Of a DNA stretch of 64,000 nucleotides, positions 26,085 through 34,683 are shown piece by piece (the stretch's first letter is position 1; each line of letters begins with the position of its first letter). Source of the stretch: Kamptonema formosum PCC 6407 (GTDB lineage: Bacteria; Cyanobacteriota; Cyanobacteriia; Cyanobacteriales; Microcoleaceae); NCBI RefSeq assembly GCF_000332155.1, contig NZ_KB235898.1, positions 488,592 through 552,591 on the forward strand, read 5' to 3'. The notes under the pieces are model-generated. The model was given only the letters and a program-made list of their open reading frames with translations, was not told the DNA's origin and ran no database searches. The position numbers and the translations under genes were made by a program.

Positions 26085-26297
26085 TTAATCCACCACTCTC
26101 AACACCCCTCGGCGCAAACCATCAAAAACTCGGTCAATTTGTTCATGTTCCTCCATAGTCAAAGCCTCTTTAGACATCATCGCCGCCATAAACCTTCGCT
26201 GATCGGCACGAGTAATCTTGCGATTGATAAAGATGCGCTTTACCATTTCCTCAACACTGGCGCTGTTTAAATTCTCTTGAGATTGCATCCCTGTCAT
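26085..26297 (-). CDS. Small conserved-looking cyanobacterial protein, 70 aa
   Basis: The short helical protein reads MVKRIFINRKITRADQRRFM, then MSKEALTMEEHEQIDRVFDGL and RRGVLRVVD. I believe it belongs to a small family found widely in cyanobacteria with no assigned role; that memory is not checkable here. The start may be the ATG at 26297 or the one at 26288. Its stop codon lies at the edge of the CCCTAGC array. Confidence 0.6.
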   Translation of the reverse strand: MTGMQSQENLNSASVEEMVKRIFINRKITRADQRRFMAAMMSKEALTMEEHEQIDRVFDGLRRGVLRVVD

Positions 26298-26665
26298 AAC
26301 TCTCCACGGATTGACAAATCCCCATCACTTCAAAATTATGGGTATTTCCAGCAGCTTTTCTAATTCAAATCTTAATTTCTTAGATGCAATCCCGACTAGC
26401 TGCTCACTTTATCAACATATCAGAATTCTCAACCGCGCGATCGCCTTACCCTCCCAAAAAAAACGAGACTGGGAAACGCGATCGCCCCAGCCTCGTCCGG
26501 CAGGTCTTAGTTTTCAACTGTTCGTCCTTAGCAATTAGGAAATTACTAATTACTTAAGTTGTATAACAACCCCCAAGGAGTTTAAGACACTCTGAATTCC
26601 TAAACCCCTTGATTCTATTCCCTTCTTCCCCTAGCCCCTAGCCCCTAGCCCCTAGCCCCTAAATA
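26298..26665. other. Repeat-bearing gap before tRNA-Leu
   Basis: This holds a hairpin (GAGACTGGG...CCCAGCCTC, about 26466-26496), another TATAACAACCCC-type repeat (about 26558), the CTGAATTCCTAAACCC spacer and a CCCTAGC array (about 26631-26661) that ends 4 bp from the tRNA 3' end. No gene is credible; the 75-aa ORF inside is not supported. Confidence 0.55.
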
Positions 26666-26746
26666 TGCGGATGGCGAGACTCGAACTCGCAAGGACAAGC
26701 CACACGCCCCTCAAACGTGCGCGTATACCAATTCCGCCACATCCGC
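26666..26746 (-). tRNA. tRNA-Leu (anticodon GAG)
   Basis: The minus strand folds as a class II tRNA. The acceptor stem GCGGATG pairs with CATCCGC with discriminator A. The D arm begins TGGCGGAATTGG, and the anticodon loop is TTGAGGG, giving GAG. A long variable arm (GGCTTGTCC) and a T arm with GTTCGAGTC follow. CCA is not encoded. It decodes CUC and CUU leucine codons. Confidence 0.95.
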
Positions 26747-27003
26747 TCTTTGAGTTTTGAGTTTTAAGTTTGGAGATTGCTTCGTACCTCGCAACACTGC
26801 GCGGTTTTGAGTTGAAGATTTTTCTTCAGACCCACCACTTGCAACCTCTACTTTTTCACTCTACTACTGCCGATTTACAATCTTAACACCAAAACCCGAT
26901 AATTGTGCAACAAATTTCTTTAAACTAGATTTTGGGTAATATTCATTACCAGAATATACCGAAAAGGCTTATTCTACAGATCGCAGAGTCACAAGTACCA
27001 AAG

Positions 27004-28359
27004 ATGGGGTTTTCCAAACTCTTAATTGCCAATCGCGGAGAAATCGCCCTCCGTATCATCCGCACCTGCGAAGAGATGGGGATTCCAACCGTCGCGGTAC
27101 ACTCCACCATAGATCGCCACGCCCTCCACGTCCAATTAGCGGATGAAGCCGTTTGCATCGGTGAACCCACCAGTAGCAAAAGCTATCTAAACATCCCTAA
27201 CATCATCGCCGCTGCCCTCACCCGCCACGCCACAGCCATTCACCCCGGCTACGGTTTCCTAGCGGAAAATGCCAAATTTGCCGAAATTTGTGCAGATCAC
27301 CAGATTACCTTCGTAGGCCCTTCCCCAGAAGCCATGCGATCGATGGGGGACAAATCCACAGCCAAAGAAACCATGCAGCGCGTCGGCGTACCCACAGTAC
27401 CGGGTAGCGGCGGATTATTAAAAGACGAAACTGAAGCGATCGCGATCGCCCGTGAAATTGGCTATCCCGTAATGATCAAAGCCACAGCCGGCGGCGGTGG
27501 GCGCGGCATGAGGCTAGTTCGAGAAGAATGCGAACTGCCCAAACTTCTAGCCGCCGCCCAAGGTGAAGCTGATGCCGCCTTTGGCAACCCAGGCATTTAC
27601 CTAGAAAAATTCATCGAATGCCCTCGCCATATCGAAATTCAAATCCTAGCTGACTCTCACGGTAACGTTATCCATCTCGGCGAGAGAGACTGTTCCATCC
27701 AACGGCGACATCAAAAACTCCTTGAAGAAGCCCCCAGCCCCGCCCTTACTCCCAAATTGCGAGAAAAAATGGGTCACGCCGCTGTTAAAGCTGCCAAATC
27801 CATCAACTACACTGGCGCGGGTACTGTCGAATTTCTACTTGACAAATCCGGCAAATTCTACTTCATGGAAATGAACACCCGCATCCAAGTAGAACATCCC
27901 GTTACCGAAATGATTACCGGCCTTGACCTAATCGCCGAACAAATTCGCATCGCCCAAGGTGAAAAATTGCAACTGAATCAACATCAAGTTGTAATGAACG
28001 GTCACGCCATAGAATGTCGCATTAATGCCGAAGACCCCGACCATAACTTCCGCCCCCATCCCGGCAGGATCAGCGGCTATTTGCCTCCTGGGGGCCCCGG
28101 CGTGCGAATGGATTCTCACGTCTACACAGATTACGAGATCCCGCCTTATTATGATTCTTTGATTGGCAAATTGATCGTCTGGGGACGCGATCGCCCCACA
28201 GCCATCCGCAGAATGAAACGCGCCCTCCGAGAATGCGCCATCACCGGCGTACCCACAACCATCGGCTTCCATCAAAAAATCCTAGAAACCCCAGCCTTCC
28301 TTGCCGGCGAAGTCTACACAAATTTCGTTGAGGAGTGGATGCGTCAAAACAAACGTTAA
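27004..28359 (+). CDS. accC: Acetyl-CoA carboxylase, biotin carboxylase subunit
   Basis: The 451-aa protein is a biotin carboxylase with an N-terminal Rossmann domain ([20 protein letters not shown]), ATP-grasp glycine loop ([14 protein letters not shown]), carboxylation site region ([21 protein letters not shown]) and [14 protein letters not shown]. It carboxylates BCCP-bound biotin using ATP and bicarbonate, the first step of fatty acid synthesis. The frame is open from a TTG at 26932, but the ATG at 27004 gives the usual family length and N-terminus. No accB is adjacent, which is usual in cyanobacteria. Confidence 0.97.
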   Translation: MGFSKLLIANRGEIALRIIRTCEEMGIPTVAVHSTIDRHALHVQLADEAVCIGEPTSSKSYLNIPNIIAAALTRHATAIHPGYGFLAENAKFAEICADHQITFVGPSPEAMRSMGDKSTAKETMQRVGVPTVPGSGGLLKDETEAIAIAREIGYPVMIKATAGGGGRGMRLVREECELPKLLAAAQGEADAAFGNPGIYLEKFIECPRHIEIQILADSHGNVIHLGERDCSIQRRHQKLLEEAPSPALTPKLREKMGHAAVKAAKSINYTGAGTVEFLLDKSGKFYFMEMNTRIQVEHPVTEMITGLDLIAEQIRIAQGEKLQLNQHQVVMNGHAIECRINAEDPDHNFRPHPGRISGYLPPGGPGVRMDSHVYTDYEIPPYYDSLIGKLIVWGRDRPTAIRRMKRALRECAITGVPTTIGFHQKILETPAFLAGEVYTNFVEEWMRQNKR

Positions 28360-28405
28360 TAGTTAACAGTTAACAGTTAACCGTTAACAGTTAACCGTTG
28401 ACTAA

Positions 28406-28696
28406 TTACATCATCGTCAGCAATCCTTGTTGACCCAATAGCATCTCCCGCAGGAGACTAACAATACCTACCCAAATAATCGGCGTGATGTCCACCCCCC
28501 CAATTGGAGGCACGATCTTCCTCATCGGGATTAACAAGGGCTCTGTCGGCCAAGCAATTAAGCTAAAGGGTAGTCTATTCAAGTTCACCTGCGGATACCA
28601 AGTCAGGACAATGCGGAAAATAAAGAGCAAGGTCATTACCACCAGCACAAAGCCCAGTATCCAACTCGCAATCGTAATAGAACTCATGTCAGCCAT
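28406..28696 (-). CDS. YggT family (Ycf19-type) membrane protein
   Basis: The 96-aa protein has two membrane segments and the YggT pattern (IFRIVLTWYPQVNLNRLPF, then PTEPLLIPMRKIVPPIGGVDITPI). Ycf19/YggT proteins are linked to membrane organisation and in plastids to cytochrome b6 maturation or nucleoid distribution. It is convergent with accC across a palindromic TTAACAG/TTAACCG array, which may act as a shared terminator. Confidence 0.88.
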   Translation of the reverse strand: MADMSSITIASWILGFVLVVMTLLFIFRIVLTWYPQVNLNRLPFSLIAWPTEPLLIPMRKIVPPIGGVDITPIIWVGIVSLLREMLLGQQGLLTMM

Positions 28697-28893
28697 TAAT
28701 ATCTTAAGTATTGTAAAGTAACTTTCTCATAATTTTAACCCTTTTGCCGACTAATTCCGAGCCAGAATGGGGCGCGATGAAGAAAGTCGGCTTCGCGATC
28801 GCAGCAACCCACACAAATAGCTGCTTCTCAAGAAGACCAGGGATGTATAAAATTAATAAAAATCAAATTCTTGTAATAGAGGGCTTTGGATCT

Positions 28894-29013
28894 ATGACTC
28901 CTTCACTAGCTAACTTTTTCTACAGTCTGCTTTGGGGTGCTGGGCTTGTATTAATTCCCGCAACAGTCGCACTGATCTTTATCAGCCAGAAAGATAAGAT
29001 CAAACGCACCTAA
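28894..29013 (+). CDS. psbX: Photosystem II reaction centre protein PsbX
   Basis: The 39-aa single-helix protein MTPSLANFFYSLLWGAGLVL (start) ending FISQKDKIKRT is clearly PsbX, a small subunit of PSII near cytochrome b559 and the Q(B) site. The frame is open upstream to 28744, but that extension has no PsbX homology and the ATG at 28894 gives the known length. A GAGGG motif lies about 13 nt upstream of the start. Confidence 0.95.
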   Translation: MTPSLANFFYSLLWGAGLVLIPATVALIFISQKDKIKRT

Positions 29014-29315
29014 TCAGGTTAAGAATGGGTTAACTGTTAACTGTTAACGGTTAACTGTTACCGGTTGACAGAAAAACAGCGAACGGTCAATGGTCAACAG
29101 TTAATGCTCTTCCTTTTTCCTGGTACTTATAAGCTAGGACTTACACTCATAGACCTCGATCGCCTACTTTTTTACCAAATCTGCGATGCTCTACCGAAGT
29201 ATTTTCGTAAAAAACCCGGTTTCTGGGCCCATGAGTGTAAGTCCGATCGGCTTAATCTCAGTAGAGATTTTATGTCTAAATCGTTAACATTAGGACTGAC
29301 ATAGGAGAAAGGCTA
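29014..29315. other. Region between psbX and ycf66 with repeats
   Basis: The 302 bp holds a TTAACTG array (about 29031-29065) and a long dispersed repeat with inverted ends (see 29137-29244). An ORF of 79 codons across the repeat is not credible. The ycf66 ATG has a GGAGAAAGG Shine-Dalgarno. Confidence 0.5.
29137..29244. repeat. Dispersed repeat with GGACTTACACTCAT ends, copy 1
   Basis: GGACTTACACTCAT (29137-29150) and ATGAGTGTAAGTCC (29231-29244) are perfect 14-bp inverses. The core contains TTTTCGTAAAAAACCCGGTTTCTGGGCCC. Related sequence recurs at 31.66-31.76 kb and 39.42-39.51 kb. Confidence 0.75.
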
Positions 29316-30104
29316 ATGGTTAATTTTGGATTGAACTGGAGCAGTCTGCTGGGAATCGTCCTAGCAGTGGCCGGCGCAGGCCTGTACTTTCTGCGATCTT
29401 GGAAACCCAAACTAGCGCGAGATCACGATATTTTCTTTGCCGCTGTAGGCTTGCTGTGCGGCGGTATCCTGCTATTTCAAGGATGGCGACTAGACCCCAT
29501 TCTGGCTTTCGGTCAGTTCCTTCTTTCTGGTACCGCCATCTTCTTTGCAGTAGAAAGCGTTAATTTGCGCGGCGCTGCAACGGCTGGCGCAAAAAGCCGC
29601 AACCAGATAGTAGATGAAGAGCGACCGGTCAGCAATGCCTACGCTTATGATAGTTATGACGCTGAGCTAGAACGACTTGAACCAGAAGAAGATTATCCTC
29701 CCCGTCCCCGAATTAGAGCAAGTCAAGATCCACGTTCCACGCGGGACAGCTATGATGAAGAACCGCGCCGCCGCCCATCAAGTCGTAGCAGTACACCCAG
29801 ACCAGACTTAGGAGAAAAATCCCGCAAGCGGCCCGTGCGTCCCGGAACCTCCCCAACAGAGAAACCCGACGACTGGGAAGGAAGCGATCGCGAAGACAAG
29901 CCTACTCGCACGCGCAATAGCCGTCCCTCTGGGTCAGAGAGCCGTAACCCCGAAACTACAAGACCAAAAAGAAGCCGTCCTCCTGAAGAATCGAGGTCTC
30001 GCCGGAGTAGAGGTAGCGAAGACCCAACACCAGCAGACTATGTTGAGTATCGACCAGTAGATTACCCCGACGATAACACAGGCAATTCGACCAATTTTGA
30101 ATAA
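29316..30104 (+). CDS. ycf66: Ycf66 family protein
   Basis: The 262-aa protein starts with three hydrophobic segments (LLGIVLAVAGAGLYFLRSWKP, DHDIFFAAVGLLCGGILLFQG and FGQFLLSGTAIFFAVES) typical of Ycf66, a thylakoid-membrane protein family found in cyanobacteria and some plastids. The C-terminal 150 residues are a long hydrophilic tail rich in Arg, Ser, Pro, Asp and Glu, probably disordered and exposed to the cytoplasm. Function is not established. A strong hairpin terminator follows. Confidence 0.9.
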   Translation: MVNFGLNWSSLLGIVLAVAGAGLYFLRSWKPKLARDHDIFFAAVGLLCGGILLFQGWRLDPILAFGQFLLSGTAIFFAVESVNLRGAATAGAKSRNQIVDEERPVSNAYAYDSYDAELERLEPEEDYPPRPRIRASQDPRSTRDSYDEEPRRRPSSRSSTPRPDLGEKSRKRPVRPGTSPTEKPDDWEGSDREDKPTRTRNSRPSGSESRNPETTRPKRSRPPEESRSRRSRGSEDPTPADYVEYRPVDYPDDNTGNSTNFE

Positions 30105-30182
30105 TCAGCAAAGGAGAAACTGGTAATTGAGAATTGGGAATTGGTAATTTGTCAAGGGGGAAAAAGAATCAATTTATTAGGA

Positions 30183-30216
30183 GTGAGGGGGAGAAAGATA
30201 AAAATTTCCCCCTCAC
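30183..30216 (+). terminator. Rho-independent terminator after ycf66
   Basis: GTGAGGGGGA (30183-30192) pairs perfectly with TCCCCCTCAC (30207-30216) around a 14-nt A-rich loop, and CTTTT follows. Confidence 0.8.
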
Positions 30217-30285
30217 CTTTTAGATTAAGGGCAGAGGTTTCTTCCGTATTCGGATAAAAACGGGAAGGCTTCCCTCTTAACCAGT

Positions 30286-30369
30286 ACTTACGCAAAAAAC
30301 CCGTAACGCCGCCATCTTGGCGGTCAAGTCACCGCCAAGATGGCGGCGTTACGTAAGTAATGCGTAAGT
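30286..30369. repeat. Nested perfect palindrome with ACTTACGCA ends
   Basis: Outer inverted ends ACTTACGCA (30286-30294) and TGCGTAAGT (30361-30369) flank a 23-bp perfect stem (30302-30324 with 30331-30353, CGTAACGCCGCCATCTTGGCG...) with a 6-nt loop. There is no ORF; it is likely a small transposable repeat. A related hairpin occurs at 42362-42412. Confidence 0.75.
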
Positions 30370-30453
30370 CTTATTAACTAAAATACAAAAACTGGGAACA
30401 AGAAATAAACAAAAAACAACAATTATCAATGAAAGATTAATATACAACTGACT

Positions 30454-31578
30454 ATGCGATTACTTGAAATTGGCGATCCTGCTCCTTGGTTCTCTCTTCC
30501 TTCTACAGTCAACCCCTTGTTTCATTTCTCTACTGTTGGAGGTCGGCGGATCGTGCTGTTTTTCTGTGGCAGCACTGCCTTTGAGCCAATCCAAATTATG
30601 CTTAAATCCTTCCAAAATCTCCGAGCAGAATTTGAGCAATTACAAGTCCTATTTTTTGCTGTCAGCATCGATCCTGCTGATAAAGATCGAAATTTCCCTG
30701 CGGAAATCGCCCCTTCATTCATATTTTTCTGGGACTTCGATAAAACCGTAAGTAATAAGTACGGTGTTTGTCAAACAGTTGAGCAAGGAGAAACTATAGG
30801 TCTTCAATATGCTCCCTGTACCTTCGTTCTTAACGAAAATCTTCAGGTATTAAACATTTTTCCTATGGGAGATCCCGCTCAACACGCCGAGCAAGTCTTG
30901 CGTTTTTTCAAAGCTTTGCCCCCTGTTGAACAAGCCCGCCCCGCAAGCAGACACGCCCCAGTCCTAGTTATTCCTAATGTTTTGGACAAAGCTTTTTGCC
31001 GTAGTTTGATTGAGTTTTATCAAGCCGAAGGCGGTAGTCCTTCTGGTTTTATGAGGCAAATAGAGGGGAAAACAGTAGGTTTGTTAGACGATAGCTTCAA
31101 GAAGCGACAAGACGTATTTATTCAGGAGCCTAAATTACAACAAAAGTTGAGTGATTTGATCGTTCGTCGTGTCTGCCCGGAGGTAGAAAAGGCATTTCAG
31201 TTTAAAATAACTAGGTTTGAACGCTATCTTGTGGGTTGTTACGATGCCGATAGTGGCGGCTACTTCCGGTCCCACCGCGATAACACCAGTAAAGCTACAC
31301 TGCACCGACGCTTTGCGATGACTCTTAACCTAAATGTAGGAGAATATATGGGTGGATATCTACGGTTTCCAGAGTACGGGCCTAACGGCTATCGAGGGGA
31401 GATTGGAACTGCGATCGTCTTTTCTTGCTCGGTGTTGCACGAGGCGACACCAGTAACTAGGGGTCAACGTTTTGCTCTTTTGTCCTTTTTCTATAATGAC
31501 GAGGATGCTAAAGTGCGCGAAGCCAATTTTAAGTATCTTGCTAACGAACCAGCGTTGAGAATTCGGGAACCAGTTTGA
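30454..31578 (+). CDS. Redoxin-like domain fused to a 2OG-Fe(II) oxygenase
   Basis: Residues 1-155 have a peroxiredoxin/AhpC-TSA fold (GDPAPWFSLP, IVLFFCGSTAFEPIQ, VLFFAVSIDPAD). The position expected for the peroxidatic Cys (TxxC) reads TAFE, so it is Glu44, and peroxidase activity is doubtful. Residues about 165-374 form a prolyl-4-hydroxylase-like dioxygenase with iron ligands His274 and Asp276 (SHRDN) and His329, and a 2-oxoglutarate-binding Arg339 (or Arg336). Likely a cytoplasmic hydroxylase; the substrate is unknown. The architecture is known in other bacteria, but its role is unclear. Confidence 0.85.
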   Translation: MRLLEIGDPAPWFSLPSTVNPLFHFSTVGGRRIVLFFCGSTAFEPIQIMLKSFQNLRAEFEQLQVLFFAVSIDPADKDRNFPAEIAPSFIFFWDFDKTVSNKYGVCQTVEQGETIGLQYAPCTFVLNENLQVLNIFPMGDPAQHAEQVLRFFKALPPVEQARPASRHAPVLVIPNVLDKAFCRSLIEFYQAEGGSPSGFMRQIEGKTVGLLDDSFKKRQDVFIQEPKLQQKLSDLIVRRVCPEVEKAFQFKITRFERYLVGCYDADSGGYFRSHRDNTSKATLHRRFAMTLNLNVGEYMGGYLRFPEYGPNGYRGEIGTAIVFSCSVLHEATPVTRGQRFALLSFFYNDEDAKVREANFKYLANEPALRIREPV

Positions 31579-31657
31579 GAATGGTCTATAAATAAAGAAG
31601 CGAGTCTTTGATTGTGAGTGTTGCAACCCGATCGGGACTTAGGCACTTTGACTACAG

Positions 31658-31763
31658 AAACCGGGTTTTTTACTGAATCTGCGGGCGGTAACGAAGTATA
31701 TTCGGAAAAAACTGTTTGGACTTCGGTGGAAGTGCGGTTTCTGGGCCCATGAGTGTAAGTCCT
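31658..31763. repeat. Dispersed repeat, copy 2 (ATGAGTGTAAGTCC end)
   Basis: Contains AGAAACCGGGTTTTTTAC, GTAACGAAGTATATTCGG and the 3' end GGTTTCTGGGCCCATGAGTGTAAGTCC (to 31762) shared with the copy at 29.1-29.2 kb. The left end is degraded. It abuts the TnpB relic. Confidence 0.6.
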
Positions 31764-31773
31764 ACTGATATTA

Positions 31774-31929
31774 AATCGGGACTTAAACCCAGCGATTAAT
31801 CTGGCCGGAGCCCCATTAGAGAAAGTAAGGCTAGTTCAGCCTGAAGTTATTCCTGTGGACTGGAAGGGGCCGACTTCCCAGGATGAAGCAGGAAGTGAAC
31901 ATCAGCTTACGATCGGTAGGTTTGAGTAA
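31774..31929 (+). pseudogene. TnpB (IS200/IS605-type) C-terminal relic
   Basis: A 52-codon frame ending at TAA 31927-31929 starts NRDLNPAINLAGAPLEK, which fits the last RuvC Asp motif (RDxNAAxN) of TnpB RNA-guided nucleases, and continues with a plausible tail (VIPVDWKGPTSQDEAG). The 5' part of the gene and the element left end are missing; dispersed repeat copy 2 lies directly upstream. It ends 36 bp before the downstream protease gene. Confidence 0.6.
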
Positions 31930-31965
31930 GTTTCATAGAATGGCATTGAGCGGATAAAAAATAAG

Positions 31966-33432
31966 ATGAATTTCAAAATTTTGGGCTTGGCATTATCGGG
32001 AATCTTAACAGTTGGATCGGCACTGGGAGCAAGTGTGGCTGCCACGCCATCACTTCAGGGGGTGCAGGGCTTAACGCAAGTTAAGCTGAGGCATTTAGAG
32101 GGTGCGATCGCTCAACAAGATGTTGACGAAACCACAAATATCCGCGTCTACGAACGAGCTAGTCCCGCTGTCGTTACCATCGATACGGACAAAGCTAACG
32201 GTAGCGGTACGATCGTTACTCCAGATGGGATGGTGTTGACTAACGCTCACGTTGTCTCCGAAGGCGGAACTGTGACGGTAATTCTGGCAGACGGTAGCAA
32301 AGTTACAGCCGATGTGATTGGCTTTGGGGAAGACGGTTTAGACCTAGCTGTGGTGAAAATACGCGATCGCACTAATTTACCGACAATTCCTCTGGCGGCT
32401 GCTGGTTCGATAAAAGTTGGTCAGCGGGCCTATGCGATCGGCAATCCCTTTGGTCAATTTCAGGGTACTTTTACTGTCGGGATCGTCAGCCGCATGGACA
32501 AAGATCGAGGCTTGATTCAAACCGATGCTGCCATCAATCCAGGTAATTCTGGGGGGCCTTTACTAAATAGCGCTGGAGAATTAATTGGAGTCAACACTTC
32601 GATTTTTACTCGCGGTCAAGGTGGAGGTAATATTGGCATTGGTTTTGCCATCTCTGTAGACAAAGTGCCGCCATTCCTAACAGCGGTGCGAGAAGGTCGA
32701 GCTTCCCGCGTCTCCCAGAGGCGAGGTTCGATTTTTGGCAGCCAACAACCTCAAAAATTGATGCTAAACGGGCCAATGGTCAATGGCAAGCTTACAGACA
32801 AGTCCAGCATCTTGCCAGTGGACAATAGCTTTTTTGACCTCTACTCCTTTGAGGGTAAAGCTGGCCAGGAAGTGACGATTGATATGAAGAGCGAAGATAT
32901 TGACCCTTATTTGATTTTGTTGGGGCCTCTTCAGCGCGAAATCGCTCAAGATGATGATGGTGGGGGTAATAAAGATGCTCGCATTGTGGTGACGTTACCC
33001 GCAGATGGTACTTACACTATACTGGCAAATTCTTATGAAGCACGGCAATCGGGGTCTTATACTTTACAACTTAAGGGTAGTGCGCCGACTCGGGTTGCTC
33101 CGCCAGAGTCAAGAAGTATAATTTTGCAGGAAGATGGGGTTTTAGCTGAAGGTGCTCCTGTACTTGAGTCTGACGGGAGTCTTTACCGCGAGTATACTTT
33201 TGAAGGCCGTGCCGGACAGTCTGTCAGGATTACGCTCGAAAGTTCTGAGTTTGATCCGTATTTGGCATTGTTTGGCCCGAATAGCAGGTTAGTTGCGGAA
33301 AATGACGACATTACTGAGTCAAGTCAAGATGCTGCGATCGCTGTGACTTTACCTGTTGCGGGTACTTATCGAGTGATTGTTAATGCTTATGATTCTACAG
33401 GTCGAGGCCGCTACACTCTGACAGTCCGTTAA
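31966..33432 (+). CDS. Secreted trypsin-like (HhoA/DegP type) protease with two PPC domains
   Basis: The 488-aa protein has an N-terminal signal sequence (about 1-26), a chymotrypsin-fold serine protease (about 55-240) with catalytic His95 (TNAHVV), Asp126 (LDLAVVKI) and Ser195 (NPGNSGGPLL), and two C-terminal pre-peptidase-type beta domains (about 270-370 and 385-485; motifs DPYLILLGP and DPYLALFGP). There is no PDZ domain, unlike HtrA proteins. It is likely periplasmic or exported, with PPC domains aiding secretion or binding. The next gene encodes a related PPC-only protein 49 bp downstream. Confidence 0.92.
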   Translation: MNFKILGLALSGILTVGSALGASVAATPSLQGVQGLTQVKLRHLEGAIAQQDVDETTNIRVYERASPAVVTIDTDKANGSGTIVTPDGMVLTNAHVVSEGGTVTVILADGSKVTADVIGFGEDGLDLAVVKIRDRTNLPTIPLAAAGSIKVGQRAYAIGNPFGQFQGTFTVGIVSRMDKDRGLIQTDAAINPGNSGGPLLNSAGELIGVNTSIFTRGQGGGNIGIGFAISVDKVPPFLTAVREGRASRVSQRRGSIFGSQQPQKLMLNGPMVNGKLTDKSSILPVDNSFFDLYSFEGKAGQEVTIDMKSEDIDPYLILLGPLQREIAQDDDGGGNKDARIVVTLPADGTYTILANSYEARQSGSYTLQLKGSAPTRVAPPESRSIILQEDGVLAEGAPVLESDGSLYREYTFEGRAGQSVRITLESSEFDPYLALFGPNSRLVAENDDITESSQDAAIAVTLPVAGTYRVIVNAYDSTGRGRYTLTVR

Positions 33433-33481
33433 AAACAGAGAAAGGAAAGGTCTTTTTCTTTATTCCAAATTGAGGTAATTC

Positions 33482-34156
33482 ATGCGTCAAGTTAGATTTT
33501 GGGCGATCGCGCCAGTTAGCCTACTAGCTGCTTTTTCTGGCAACCCAGTCATTGCTGCGCCAGTGTCCCAGTCTAGTCAGGTTGTTGGCAACACTAGCTC
33601 TTCCTTCGTTTCAGCAGAATTTCCTCAGAGGAAGTCTGTTCTTTTGTCTGCGGCTAATTCTGTTTTAGCTCAGGAGAGTCCTGAACCGTCGCCTTCTCCA
33701 TCAGTATCGCCATCTCCTAGACCTTTACCACCTTCTCCTAGACCTTTGCCACCCTCGCCGAGCCCTTCCGAATCGCCATCTAGTGTGATCTTGGAAAAAG
33801 ACGGGGAACTGAGCCCTACTAACTCGTCTGTACTGGAAATTGATGGAAGTCTGTTCGACCAATATAGCTTTGACGGTCGTCAGGGTCAAAATGTGACTAT
33901 TACTTTAGAAAGTCCTGATTTTGATACCTATTTAGCACTGTTTGATTCCACTGGCAAATTGATTGAAGAAGCTGACGATATGGGAGATAGTTGCAACTAT
34001 CAAGATGAGACGACCAAGAAAGATTTTATTAGCAAGGGGTTGTGCAATTCTAGGCTAAGTATTACTTTACCCGCCACTGGCAACTATAAAGTAATTGTCA
34101 ATGGTCGAGATAAAACCGATCGTGGTAAGTACACCTTGACTATCCGTAACAATTAA
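33482..34156 (+). CDS. Secreted PPC-domain protein with Pro/Ser linker
   Basis: The 224-aa protein has a signal peptide (about 1-25), a Pro/Ser-rich linker (about 74-100, PSPSPSVSPSPRPLPPSPRP), and one pre-peptidase C-terminal beta domain (about 105-222, FDTYLALFDSTGKLIEEADD). The domain is a clear paralogue of those at the end of the upstream protease and the two genes are probably an operon. Function as a free domain is unknown. A hairpin terminator follows the stop. Confidence 0.85.
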   Translation: MRQVRFWAIAPVSLLAAFSGNPVIAAPVSQSSQVVGNTSSSFVSAEFPQRKSVLLSAANSVLAQESPEPSPSPSVSPSPRPLPPSPRPLPPSPSPSESPSSVILEKDGELSPTNSSVLEIDGSLFDQYSFDGRQGQNVTITLESPDFDTYLALFDSTGKLIEEADDMGDSCNYQDETTKKDFISKGLCNSRLSITLPATGNYKVIVNGRDKTDRGKYTLTIRNN

Positions 34157-34164
34157 AAAAGGCA

Positions 34165-34196
34165 GGGGAAAGTAAAATTCAAATATTGCTTTCCCC
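34165..34196 (+). terminator. Hairpin terminator after the PPC protein
   Basis: GGGGAAAG (34165-34172) pairs with CTTTCCCC (34189-34196). It lies 8 bp after the stop codon. Confidence 0.6.
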
Positions 34197-34203
34197 TTGA
34201 TGA

Positions 34204-34343
34204 TAGCTTCCGATCCCAATTCTCCAAAGTTATACAACAGTATAGGCAGAAGGCAGGATGGAAGAGGCAAGAGGTCGATCTTCTGAAGTTAACTCAACAA
34301 TGCAGATTGTCTCAATAATTTGGACAATTGGGATCGGAAGCTA
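34204..34343. mobile_element. MITE-like element (140 bp), TAGCTTCCGATCCCAATT ends
   Basis: The 18-bp termini TAGCTTCCGATCCCAATT (34204-34221) and AATTGGGATCGGAAGCTA (34326-34343) are perfect inverses, and pairing resumes inside as TCCAAA/TTTGGA. Ends are TA, as for IS630/Tc1-type MITEs. There is no ORF in the core. Confidence 0.75.
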
Positions 34344-34435
34344 AAAACATTAGGTTGGGTAAGACGAAGTGAAACCGACCACCTTGGGAATTAAAAATTC
34401 TTCATTAATTCGGATGCCAAAGGCATCGATATAAA

Positions 34436-34624
34436 TTACATCCCCAACCAGGTAAAGAAATCCTGGCGGGTGAAGAATTCTAGCAATAACAGCGCTACAA
34501 ATCCGATCATAGCAAAACGTCCATTAATTTGTTCAGCATAGGGAGTCCAACCAAAGGCAGGTTCGGGTTTATTTGAGGTTTCAGGAGTTGATTTTGGTGG
34601 GGAAGTTGGGGTTTCAGATGTCAT
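34436..34624 (-). CDS. High-light-inducible (chlorophyll a/b-binding-like) protein
   Basis: This 62-aa protein has a Pro/Ser/Thr-rich N-terminal part and one membrane helix with the chlorophyll-binding motif ([20 protein letters not shown]), the single-helix HLIP/SCP pattern. Such proteins bind chlorophyll and carotenoid and protect PSII assembly and chlorophyll pools in high light. It is monocistronic. A second HLIP occurs at 48.25-48.40 kb. Confidence 0.9.
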   Translation of the reverse strand: MTSETPTSPPKSTPETSNKPEPAFGWTPYAEQINGRFAMIGFVALLLLEFFTRQDFFTWLGM

Positions 34625-34683
34625 TTTTGTTTAAAATTTTAGGTGAGGAATTGACTGCTACAACTGCGATGATTGCCAATAGA

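Noticed and set aside
26932..27003. TTG start extending accC by 24 residues
   Set aside because: The family starts at the [17 protein letters not shown] segment, matched by the ATG at 27004.
28744..28893. N-terminal extension of PsbX
   Set aside because: PsbX is about 39 aa; the upstream open frame has no PsbX-like sequence or signal.
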